From positions 2,046,001 through 2,110,000 of the forward strand of contig NZ_CP116936.1 in the NCBI RefSeq assembly GCF_028475105.1: a DNA stretch of 64,000 nucleotides, read 5' to 3'. Position 1 is the first letter of the stretch, and each line of letters starts with the position of its first letter. Under the pieces are notes generated by a model. The model was not told where the DNA came from and did not search any database. It saw only the letters and a program-made list of their open reading frames with translations. The stretch is from Micromonospora sp. LH3U1. Its GTDB lineage: Bacteria > Actinomycetota > Actinomycetes > Mycobacteriales > Micromonosporaceae. Positions 42,396-50,101 of this stretch are shown piece after piece. Position numbers and translations under genes: made by a program.

Positions 42396-42835
42396 CGGTC
42401 CACCCTCCAGCTGGACAACGTGAAGACCCTACGGGCCTGGGCCGGACACCCGTCCCACACAACACGCGACGAGAGTGCCGCCCGGTTTATCACCATAAGC
42501 CACCGGCCCTGTCCCCCTGGCCTGCTCACCGAGACGCCCGTCAAAAGGCAGGCGACGCTCGCTCATGTCGAGGACAGTCCGCCCGGGTTCTGTCGGCGAG
42601 AGCCGGTTCGCCGCTCTTCGAGGGCTGGTTCGCGACCCGGTGCGTTCCTGGGCTCCATCAGCACGCCGAGCAACCCGTGGCCGTACTGCTCGGTTGCGGT
42701 GGCAGGAACCGAGCAATCTGGTATCCCTATGGCAGCATCGGGGTCGTCTGACACGCCCTACCGACGAAGTGATGGTGTTCGGCGGATCTGGCGCCGCGTG
42801 CTGGGCCAGACCCTTTGCGCAAAGAAGGAGGACGC
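42396..42835. other. Intergenic stretch without visible content
   Basis: About 440 bases between divergent genes. A TAGGGT box on the minus strand near 42430 may be the promoter of the small frame at 42395. I see no further gene, RNA or repeat. Confidence 0.5.
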
Positions 42836-43195
42836 ATGGCACGGGGGCGAGTCCTGGTGATCGGTCTCGATCCCGTCAGAATCCCTGGCTGGGATCCTGA
42901 GCCGGTCGTAGCGGCGATCGCGCGTGGTCAGGCTCGGTTTGACGATCATCACATAGAGGCCGACATGTGCTTGGTGGTACCCGACGACAACGCCGAGGAA
43001 GCGATCGTCGAGGCGCTGACCAGGCAGGACTACGCCTGCGTGGTGGTGGGGGGCGGTATCCGCAAGCATGAGCCGTTGCTCGAGTTCTTCGAGAAGGTGG
43101 TCAACCTTGTTCGGCAGCATGCTCCCGGGGCGGCCATCGCATTCAATAGCAGCCCCGAGGACACTGCCGAAGCCGCACTGCGGTGGCTGCAGTAG
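42836..43195 (+). CDS. Hypothetical Rossmann-like protein (119 aa)
   Basis: A 119-residue soluble protein with an alternating beta/alpha pattern: RVLVIGLDPVRIPGWDPEPV, ADMCLVVPDDNAEEAIVEAL, YACVVVGGGIRKHEPLLEFF and IAFNSSPEDTAEAALRWL. This is like a small flavodoxin/receiver-type fold without a phosphate loop or phosphoacceptor set. Related short proteins occur in many bacteria; function is not known to me. ATG 42836 follows AAGGAGG. It is a single gene. Confidence 0.75.
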   Translation: MARGRVLVIGLDPVRIPGWDPEPVVAAIARGQARFDDHHIEADMCLVVPDDNAEEAIVEALTRQDYACVVVGGGIRKHEPLLEFFEKVVNLVRQHAPGAAIAFNSSPEDTAEAALRWLQ

Positions 43196-43282
43196 GCCAG
43201 GTGGACAGCCCGCGCAACGAGCGCGGCAGCATCCCGGCGGATACAGTCAACCGCCATCAATCCCCTGATCGAGGAGCCCCCC

Positions 43283-43429
43283 GTGTCGGTCCAGGCATTT
43301 CTCTACGTCATCGCCGTCATCCTGATCGTGCTCGCCGCCCTGCCACTGCCGACCCGGGGTGTCTCGTTCGCGCTTCTGGGTGCCGCCTGCGCCCTGCTCG
43401 CCTATGCCTGGCCGGTGATCACCGACTGA
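43283..43429 (+). CDS. Small two-helix membrane protein (48 aa)
   Basis: A 48-residue hydrophobic protein starting at GTG 43283, with GAGGAG seven bases upstream. Two transmembrane helices (about 4-21 and 26-43) are separated by the short turn PLPTRG, and the tail ends PVITD. Very short proteins of this layout, with P-x-x-x-x-G between two helices, are widespread and uncharacterised in Micromonospora and Streptomyces (recall). Codon usage has high G/C third positions throughout. Confidence 0.7.
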   Translation: MSVQAFLYVIAVILIVLAALPLPTRGVSFALLGAACALLAYAWPVITD

Positions 43430-43561
43430 CTTGTCGGTGGTGAGTCGTCGTCAGTGCCGTCGGTGGCCGGCAGCCAGAGCACAAAGGCGCTGCCGGCGCC
43501 CGGCCGCGTAGTCAGCGCTCAACGGCGCAGAACGGGACTCACCCGCACCCACGACGACCTC

Positions 43562-43574
43562 TATGGTGGACCGA
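43562..43574 (+). promoter_or_regulatory. -10 box of a leaderless promoter (TATGGT)
   Basis: TATGGT, six bases, then ATG 43574 of the second VOC gene. Confidence 0.55.
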
Positions 43575-44008
43575 TGGCGTCGGTCAAGCAGGTCCAAGTC
43601 ACTTTCGACTGCGCAGAACCTGAGCGCGTCGCTCGCTTCTGGTGCGAGGTGTTGGGTTATGTCGTACCGCCGCCACCGAGCGGTTTTGCTACCTGGGACG
43701 ATTTTGATCGCGCCCTGCCGCCTGAGCAACAGGGCGCGGCGTTCGCCTGCATCGATCCCACCGGTGTGGGTCCGCGGCTGTTCTTCCAGCGGGTTCCCGA
43801 AGGCAAGGTCGTCAAGAATCGGCTGCATCTTGACGTGCGGGTCGGCACTGGGCTCGTGGGCGACGAGCGCCTGGCCGTGCTTGAGGCCGAATGCGCACGA
43901 CTGGTCCCGCTCGGCGCGGCACGCGTGCGACTACTGCTTGCCGATGACGACAACGAGTCGTGCCTCGTGATGCAGGACATCGAGGGCAACGAGTTCTGTC
44001 TCGACTGA
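43574..44008 (+). CDS. VOC-family (glyoxalase-like) protein
   Basis: A 144-residue protein of the vicinal-oxygen-chelate fold. It begins VQVTFDCAEPERVARFWCEVLGYVVPP. A second unit contains LHLDVRVG, with the His-x-Asp strand, and it ends VMQDIEGNEFCLD, with the metal-site Glu and Cys near the C-terminus. This end is typical of the actinobacterial glyoxalase-like domain PF18029. ATG 43574 is preferred over a longer frame since TATGGT lies exactly six bases upstream. It converges with the PhoX gene. Substrate unknown. Confidence 0.85.
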   Translation: MASVKQVQVTFDCAEPERVARFWCEVLGYVVPPPPSGFATWDDFDRALPPEQQGAAFACIDPTGVGPRLFFQRVPEGKVVKNRLHLDVRVGTGLVGDERLAVLEAECARLVPLGAARVRLLLADDDNESCLVMQDIEGNEFCLD

Positions 44009-44012
44009 GGAG

Positions 44013-44044
44013 GGTGGGGGGCAGGCGGATTGCCTACCCCCACC
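44013..44044. terminator. Bidirectional hairpin between VOC and PhoX genes
   Basis: GGTGGGGG pairs with CCCCCACC, and an inner AGGC/GCCT stem is separated by a small bulge. It lies four bases after the VOC stop and before the convergent PhoX gene end. Confidence 0.6.
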
Positions 44045-44062
44045 GGTCGATCTGGTTCTGTG

Positions 44063-45517
44063 TCAGCCGAGGTGCTTCTCCCACGGGCCGGTGATGGCCA
44101 GGGTGAGGCCGGGGTCCTGCATGTTGACGAAGAGCACCGTGCCGTCGGCGCTGAAGGTCGGCCCGCAGAACTCCGAGTCGTTGAGCTGGTTGCGGGCGAT
44201 CGCGTACGTTGGGCCGCCCGGCACCGTGCTGAGCACGTGGGAGGCGCCCGCGCCGTCCTCGGCGAGCACGAGGCTTCCCCACGGGGTGACGGTCACGTTG
44301 TCCGGGCCGTCGAAGGTGAGGTCGTTGTACTTGACCGGCGTCCCCTCCTCGGCGGCGGCCTGGTGCGGGAAGTAGGTCACCAGCTGGATGGTCTGGGCCT
44401 CGTAGTTGTAGAACCAGACCATGCCGTCGTGCGGGGCCGCGTCCGTCGGCAGGTCACCCTCGTCCCAGGCGTAGGAGTTGACGACGTACACGCCGTCGTC
44501 GGTGCCCCACACGCCCTCGAACTTGCGTCCGCGGGTGACCTGGCCGTCGGTGAACTGCTCGCGCACGGACCTGGTCCGCGCGTCGCGGTCAGGCACCTCG
44601 ATCCACCGTACGGGGAAGGGGCGGCCCAGCTGGGCCGAGGTCAGGTAGGCGACGTCCGGCAGCACCGAGCCGTCTTCCATGATGATCTGCATCGCGGCGA
44701 GGACACCGGCGTTCGGTGCGAGGTGGGTGAGCACCCCGGGACCCAGCTTGACGCCGCGCGGCGCCGTCCAGCGGTAGAAGAGGCCGTTGGGCTCGTCGGC
44801 GTCCTCGGAGAGGTAGACCCTGGTGCGGTCCTTGTCGACCGCCAGAGCTTCGTGGGAATAGCGGCCCAGGCACTTGATCGGCCTCGGGTCGGCGCTGCCG
44901 TCGGCCCACACCTCGAAGACGTAGCCGTGGTCCTTCTGGTAGACGCCGGAGCGGCCGTCCTCTTCCCAGGTGTCGCCGGCCCGGTCCTCGGTCTCCTCGC
45001 AGGTGAGCCAGGTCCCCCAGGGGGTCGGCCCGCCGGCGCAGTTGGAGATGGTGCCGGAGAGGGCGACGAACTCACCCAGGTTCCGGCCCGCACGGTCCGT
45101 CTTGATCACGGTGCAACCGCCGGCGTCGACGGCGCCCGCGTCGTAGACCGTTCCCTTGACGTGCGGTACGCCGAACTCGGCTCCCGGGTCGATCTCGTGG
45201 TTCTGGATCAGGGTGTAACGGCCGTGGCCGGCGTCGTAGACGGCCATGCCGTCGTGGTCCGACGGGGTCGTGCCCTGGCCGCGGTCGAGCCGGGTGACGC
45301 CGGTCCGGGTAACCACGGTGTAGCTGAAGCCCTTGGGCAGGGCCAGGATCCCAGCGGGGTCGTCAACGAGCGGCGGGAAGGGCACGGGGCCGGCCTTGAC
45401 CGGCGGGTGCGGCCGGCCCGGGCTGGCCTGGGCCAGGGACGGCAGGCCGCCGGCGACGGCAAGGCCCACGCCGGCGGCGGCGCCACCAGCGAGGAAGGTA
45501 CGACGAGAGGAAGGCAC
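44063..45517 (-). CDS. PhoX-family (DUF839) phosphatase, Tat-exported
   Basis: A 484-residue exported protein. It has a twin-arginine signal (SSRRTFLAGGAAAGVGLAV) and a PhoX-like beta-propeller domain. PhoX enzymes are calcium/iron-dependent alkaline phosphatases; here the segments LIQNHEIDPGAEFG, GGTWLTCEETEDRAGD, GRYSHEALAVDKDRTRVYL and NVTVTPWGSLVLAEDG fit the family. GTG 45517 is chosen because AGGAG precedes it by nine bases and the twin-Arg motif then starts at residue 4. It is a single gene and could supply phosphate from organic esters outside the cell. Confidence 0.85.
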   Translation of the reverse strand: MPSSRRTFLAGGAAAGVGLAVAGGLPSLAQASPGRPHPPVKAGPVPFPPLVDDPAGILALPKGFSYTVVTRTGVTRLDRGQGTTPSDHDGMAVYDAGHGRYTLIQNHEIDPGAEFGVPHVKGTVYDAGAVDAGGCTVIKTDRAGRNLGEFVALSGTISNCAGGPTPWGTWLTCEETEDRAGDTWEEDGRSGVYQKDHGYVFEVWADGSADPRPIKCLGRYSHEALAVDKDRTRVYLSEDADEPNGLFYRWTAPRGVKLGPGVLTHLAPNAGVLAAMQIIMEDGSVLPDVAYLTSAQLGRPFPVRWIEVPDRDARTRSVREQFTDGQVTRGRKFEGVWGTDDGVYVVNSYAWDEGDLPTDAAPHDGMVWFYNYEAQTIQLVTYFPHQAAAEEGTPVKYNDLTFDGPDNVTVTPWGSLVLAEDGAGASHVLSTVPGGPTYAIARNQLNDSEFCGPTFSADGTVLFVNMQDPGLTLAITGPWEKHLG

Positions 45518-45689
45518 GGGGATCAGCTCCTGGTCAGGACAAGTGCGACGTTTGACAGCCAACTCCTGCGGACAGTCACCGACACGTCACCTGTGAGATC
45601 GAGCGGTGACATCGAAGTGAAGAATCAGGGCCATTCACGCATTGCCACGAATGCGGTGCCGGCGCCCGGAGGCACCGGCACCGCGGGTG

Positions 45690-48600
45690 TCAGTTGGCGT
45701 GGGTGAGGCGCGTGGTGATGCGCAGCCCGGTGATGGTGTCGTTCATCCAGGGCACCCGCTCGCGGTGGAGCCCTGCGGTCATCTGGTCCGCCCAGACCTC
45801 GTACCGCTGGAGCAGCGCGGCGGCGCGGGACCGCGCACTGGTGACCAGGCAGTCCCCGAGGGGGTCACCGGGCAGGTTCGACGAGTCGACCGCGGGCTCG
45901 CAGGGCAGCTTGAGGCTGACCTGGTCGCGCAGTGGACGGCTGGGGTCGGGTGAGCACGGCGCGCTCTCGCAGAGCGCGTAGTTTCCGCCCGCCTTCGCGT
46001 AGGCGTTGCCCACCTTGGCATCCGTCGGCATGTTCACCGGAATCTGGTACTGCCCGAACAGGTTCGCGGACAACACATCGTCCGAGTCCAGTGCGTTGGG
46101 CAGGCCCAGCCGGGTGTACGCCTGGAGCAGTCGCGCCGACGTGTTCATCTTCTTGAGCGCGCTGGGCACCGGCCCGCTGACCTGGGTGCTGACGTCCCGA
46201 ACCCGGTCGTACATGGACTTCTGCCGGGTCTGGAGGAAACCGCGCAGGGTGGGCGTCAGTGAGGCGTCCAGCGCCGTGTTGTCCACGGCCGTCGCGGCGA
46301 TCGCGAAGGTGGATCGTCCGGACGGCCACTTCTGGGTCAGGCCCTGCTCGGGCGTGGTCTCGCTGTCGCAGTTGAACTGCTCGCAGTCGATCTGGTAGAC
46401 CTGCTCGGTGGGCCAGGTGTAGTCGGCGGTCCGCGAGTTCTGCCACGCTGCGGTGGAGTTCAGCCGGAACCGGCTGTGGATCTGGAGCCGCAGCTTGCCG
46501 TAGTAGCGGATCACCCCGGTGTCATAGCCGGTCGTGCGGGTGTGGACCCAACTCGGCGTGTAGCAGTAGCCGACCTCGGGCAACTCCCGTACGCCCGCCG
46601 GTGGCTCGCCAGCACGCGGTGTGTACGCGTACTGGAGTGCCCGCACCACGTTCGACATCAGGTCGTAGCGAACGTTGCTGGGCCGGTCGATCTGCCTGGT
46701 GCCGCTACAGGAGACCACCGTCGCCTCGTCGGCCTTCGCGGGCGCTGCGGCGAGCGGCTTGTCCGTGTCCCAGAACAGGTCGTAGGTCTTGGGCGTCTTC
46801 ACCTGTACGCCGTTGGCGTCCGGCTCCCAGCGGACCTGGACCTCGTTGGTCCGGAAGGCGGCCAGCGCGCTCGACAACTCGTTGGTTGCCGCGACGTACT
46901 CGTTGAGCAGCCCCGTGATCAGGCTGTTGGCGTTGCCGTCGACCGGCTGACCGAAGCTGGCCGCGAGGTCGGCGATGCGCGTGCCCTCGGCCTCGATCTG
47001 CGCCGGGCGGCCGACGCTGACCTGGGCGGCGTAGGTCGGGTTCTGCAGCATCAGCATGGAGTACGCCTGCGCGCCGAGGTTCCACACCGTCGGGTTGCCG
47101 ACCGGCGTCGCCGGTTCGACCATCGAAGGGTCGCGTCCGCTGGCGAGGCGGGCCAGGTAGTTGATCGACCGGGCTTCGCCGAAGCTGTTGAGCACGGTGG
47201 TCGGGTCGAGCGCCGGGTTGTCCGCGTCGGTCTTGGGCACCACGAAAGCGGCGCCGCTGGCCAACTGCGTGGAGGTCAGGTGAAACTCGTTCTCCGGACC
47301 CACGAACTCGCTGTACGTCGGGATCGGCTGGCCGAAGTTCTCCTGGTAGCCGATGTACTGGTTGATGTCGGCGCGGGCGTCGTGCAGGGTGGCGTCGCCG
47401 ATCGCGGCCAGCACGGTGGCGGCGATGTCCTCCAGGCGCAGGCCGAGCTGAGCGACCTGCTGCTGGACGAGGGTGATCTGCGCCGTGTTGCCGGCGATGG
47501 CCGCGTTCAGCTTGTCGAACTGGGCCATCATGTTCGCGTACACCGTGTTGATCTGAGCCTCGACCCGCGCGAAGCTGGCGCGCATCTCGTTGCCGAGGGC
47601 GCGCACTTCGTCGCGCAGCGCCTTGACCTGGGCAAGGATCTGCTGGTCCAGCGACGGGGCGCTGCTGCCGAAGAGCCCGACGATCGACATCACCGCACCG
47701 AAGACGTTGCCGGTCATCGCCAACGTCGCGGTGCTGAAGATCGAGCCCGCCAGGCCCCGGCCCGTGATCGCCGCCGCGTACTTGGAGATCGCGCTGATCG
47801 TGGTGAGGACCGCCTCGCCGATCACCTTGGACTTCTTGCCGGCGTCGGGGTCGGCGAACCCGATGATGGTGGAGACCATGCCCACCCCGGCTTTGATGTC
47901 GGAGATCGTCTGCTGCCGCCCCTTGTCGCGATCCTCGGCGGCCTTCTTGGCCGCCGCGGTGCACTCGGCGCTCGGTGGGCCCTCGGGTGGACACTTGCGG
48001 TTGTTGTCGCCGATTTCGAGACGGATCTCCACGCTCAGGCCGAGCAACTGCGCGTGCAGAGACCCGAGCTGCTGCTTGGCCGCCGCGACGTACGCAACCG
48101 GGTCGCCCTGGAGCGCGAGGATCGCGTCGAGGTCCACGAGCGACAGCCCGGGGTCGCCCTTGAGTTCGTCGTAGGTGCTGGTCACGTCGACGCCGAACGG
48201 CGCGCCGAGCACGGCGTTCCAGGCGGTGGCGATCGGTGCGCTGGCTGCCCCGGCCTGGCGGACCGCGGACCACACCCCGGTGAGCGCGTCGTCGCGGCCG
48301 CGCAGCCACTGGGCGGTGCGCAGCGCGCCGGACGCGAGCTCTTCGCGGGTGTCCCATGGCTCGACCGCCTTGCCGATCACGGCGCCGATCAGGCCGTTGA
48401 TCTCCGGCGAGGTCCGGGTGTCGCCGCCGGGCGCGCCGATGAGGACGTCGACGGATTTGAGCACCAGGTCCTGCTCGGGCACCAGCAGGTCGAACGCGGT
48501 CAACGAGCTGTCGAGCAGTTGCTTGCGCGCCGTGAGCTGGGTCTGTGCCTGTTCGGCCGTGGCGTTCGGGTGCAGCCGGTGCCACTGGACGAACTCGGCC

Positions 48601-48806
48601 GACAGCACTGCGGTCTTGATCCGATCGGCACCCCGGATGTGGATCTCGGTTACCTGGCCGAAGGCCCGTTCGGTGAGCGTCGCCTGGGGGATGGAAACGG
48701 GACTGGCCGCCGCGGGTGCGGCGACGAGTGCGCTTGCCGCCGTGACCGCGATCATCGCCACGACAGCAGCCCCGCACCTCGTACGCGAGGGTCGTTTTGG
48801 TGTCAT
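45690..48806 (-). CDS. Large secreted protein, hydrophobic block plus coiled coil
   Basis: A 1038-residue exported protein of unknown function. It has a Sec signal (about 1-36), then an alpha-helical region (about 50-330) rich in GxPGGD and Ala. A hydrophobic block (about 335-375: AGSIFSTATLAMTGNVFGAVMSIVGLFG) leads directly into a long coiled coil (about 380-460: QQILAQVKALRDEVRALGNE, FARVEAQINTVYANMMAQFD). The C-terminal half (about 650-1038) is beta-rich with several Cys. This order resembles alpha-helical pore-forming toxins, but I cannot assign a family. ATG 48806 follows TACGTT by six bases. The stop is far from the PhoX gene, so it is monocistronic. Confidence 0.8.
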   Translation of the reverse strand: MTPKRPSRTRCGAAVVAMIAVTAASALVAAPAAASPVSIPQATLTERAFGQVTEIHIRGADRIKTAVLSAEFVQWHRLHPNATAEQAQTQLTARKQLLDSSLTAFDLLVPEQDLVLKSVDVLIGAPGGDTRTSPEINGLIGAVIGKAVEPWDTREELASGALRTAQWLRGRDDALTGVWSAVRQAGAASAPIATAWNAVLGAPFGVDVTSTYDELKGDPGLSLVDLDAILALQGDPVAYVAAAKQQLGSLHAQLLGLSVEIRLEIGDNNRKCPPEGPPSAECTAAAKKAAEDRDKGRQQTISDIKAGVGMVSTIIGFADPDAGKKSKVIGEAVLTTISAISKYAAAITGRGLAGSIFSTATLAMTGNVFGAVMSIVGLFGSSAPSLDQQILAQVKALRDEVRALGNEMRASFARVEAQINTVYANMMAQFDKLNAAIAGNTAQITLVQQQVAQLGLRLEDIAATVLAAIGDATLHDARADINQYIGYQENFGQPIPTYSEFVGPENEFHLTSTQLASGAAFVVPKTDADNPALDPTTVLNSFGEARSINYLARLASGRDPSMVEPATPVGNPTVWNLGAQAYSMLMLQNPTYAAQVSVGRPAQIEAEGTRIADLAASFGQPVDGNANSLITGLLNEYVAATNELSSALAAFRTNEVQVRWEPDANGVQVKTPKTYDLFWDTDKPLAAAPAKADEATVVSCSGTRQIDRPSNVRYDLMSNVVRALQYAYTPRAGEPPAGVRELPEVGYCYTPSWVHTRTTGYDTGVIRYYGKLRLQIHSRFRLNSTAAWQNSRTADYTWPTEQVYQIDCEQFNCDSETTPEQGLTQKWPSGRSTFAIAATAVDNTALDASLTPTLRGFLQTRQKSMYDRVRDVSTQVSGPVPSALKKMNTSARLLQAYTRLGLPNALDSDDVLSANLFGQYQIPVNMPTDAKVGNAYAKAGGNYALCESAPCSPDPSRPLRDQVSLKLPCEPAVDSSNLPGDPLGDCLVTSARSRAAALLQRYEVWADQMTAGLHRERVPWMNDTITGLRITTRLTHAN

Positions 48807-48818
48807 GGCGCGAACGTA
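48806..48818 (-). promoter_or_regulatory. -10 box of a leaderless promoter (TACGTT)
   Basis: On the minus strand TACGTT (48818-48813), six bases, then ATG 48806. Confidence 0.5.
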
Positions 48819-48862
48819 TTCAGCAACCTGAAGCGGGGCTGAAACGGTGCTGATTTGCCAGC

Positions 48863-49906
48863 TCAGGAGGCCGCGCGCTCCTGACTCGCCGGCACCGGGC
48901 CGGTGGATTCGCGGATGACCATGCGGCACGGTTGGCGCAGCACACCGGAGGGGCGTTCGCCGCCGAGTGCCGCGAACAGGTGCGCCACGGCGGTGGCGCC
49001 GAGTTGTTGCAGGTTGAGGTCGACCGTGGTGAGCGGGATCCGGCAGTCGGCGGCGAAGTCCTCCCAGTTGTCGTAGCCGACGACGGCCACGTCGTCGGGG
49101 ATGCGACGCCCGTGCTCGAGCAGCGTCTCGACCGCCCCGGTCGCGATCTGGTCGTTGCCGCAGAAGATCGCGTCGACGTCCGGGTCGGCGGCGAGCAGCA
49201 TCCGGGTGGCCTGACGACCCCAGCGCTGGGACCACTCGCCGTGGCGGGGGCCGCCGCCGATGAGGGGAAGCCCTGATTCGTCCAGCACCCGGCGCAGGCC
49301 GGTCACCCGGTCGCGGGCGGCCCGGTAGCTCTCCGGACCGGTGATGTGCCCGATCCGACGCCGGTTGAGTGAGACCAGGTGCTCGGCGGCGAGTCGGGCG
49401 CCGCCCTCGTCGTCGGCGATGAGCGAGAGGTCGTCGGGGTCGGTGGACTCGGCGTAGACGTAGACCACCGGGACGGGAATGTCCCGGGTTATCGAGGGCC
49501 GGAAGTCGTTGCTGTCGCCCAGGATGATGAACCCGTCGACCTGCCGGGCCAGCAGCGTACGGATGTAGTGCTGGCGGCGGATCGCGTCGCCCCGGGCGTC
49601 GCAGAGCAGTACCGACATCTGTTCGTTGCCGAGTGCGTTCTCCACCCCCAGGAGGATCGGGATGGAGAACCGGCCGCCGAGTTCGTCGGTGAGCAGCCCG
49701 ATGGTGCGGGTGCTGCCGGAGATCAGCCCGCGTGCGAGCACATTGGGTTGGAACGACAGCTCGGTTGCGGCACGCAGCACCCGTTCCCGGGTGGCGGGTG
49801 CGACCTCGCCACGTTGGTTGAGCGCCTTCGACGCGGTGGCCACCGAGACGCCCGCCCGGCTGGCCACGTCGCTGAGGGTCACTGACTCTGATCGTCGCCT
49901 GCCCAC
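48863..49906 (-). CDS. LacI-family repressor of the arabinoside locus
   Basis: A 347-residue LacI/GalR regulator. The HTH (about 9-29: LSDVASRAGVSVATASKALN) and hinge helix (RGLISGSTRTIGLL) are followed by a periplasmic-binding-like sensor domain (about 65-340). It diverges from the seven-gene arabinoside operon, which it should repress until a beta-L-arabinoside-derived sugar binds. GTG 49906 follows AAAGG by six bases. Two CGAAA-type palindromes lie in the shared region, one overlapping its own start, suggesting autoregulation. Confidence 0.92.
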   Translation of the reverse strand: MGRRRSESVTLSDVASRAGVSVATASKALNQRGEVAPATRERVLRAATELSFQPNVLARGLISGSTRTIGLLTDELGGRFSIPILLGVENALGNEQMSVLLCDARGDAIRRQHYIRTLLARQVDGFIILGDSNDFRPSITRDIPVPVVYVYAESTDPDDLSLIADDEGGARLAAEHLVSLNRRRIGHITGPESYRAARDRVTGLRRVLDESGLPLIGGGPRHGEWSQRWGRQATRMLLAADPDVDAIFCGNDQIATGAVETLLEHGRRIPDDVAVVGYDNWEDFAADCRIPLTTVDLNLQQLGATAVAHLFAALGGERPSGVLRQPCRMVIRESTGPVPASQERAAS

Positions 49907-49918
49907 GAAAGCCTTTCG
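49906..49918. promoter_or_regulatory. LacI-type operator candidate A (CGAAAGCCTTTCG)
   Basis: A 13-base palindrome at the start codon of the LacI gene, in the CGAAA-N3-TTTCG style common for LacI-family sites. Confidence 0.5.
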
Positions 49919-50023
49919 AAACCTATTGAGATCCGGACGCCTGCAACGGGCAGTCTAACGGCTCGCCGGAACGCCGTCATGGGTGGCGGATGTCGTCGAT
50001 ATGTAACGACTTTGGCATCTTGC

Positions 50024-50037
50024 CGAAAACCTTTTCG
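50024..50037. promoter_or_regulatory. LacI-type operator candidate B (CGAAAACCTTTTCG)
   Basis: A 14-base palindrome 65 bases before the GH127 start, matching candidate A in its CGAAA/TTTCG ends. It is placed to control the plus-strand operon. Confidence 0.55.
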
Positions 50038-50101
50038 TAGACCAGGGTGAGTGCACACAGGAGTGCTTCCGCCCACGTCGACTCACCGGCGAAGGAGCTA
50101 C

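Noticed and set aside
45690..49235. Secreted protein frame extended to 1181 codons
   Set aside because: The extension runs through the LacI gene in another frame. A signal peptide starts just after ATG 48806, which has a leaderless -10 box.
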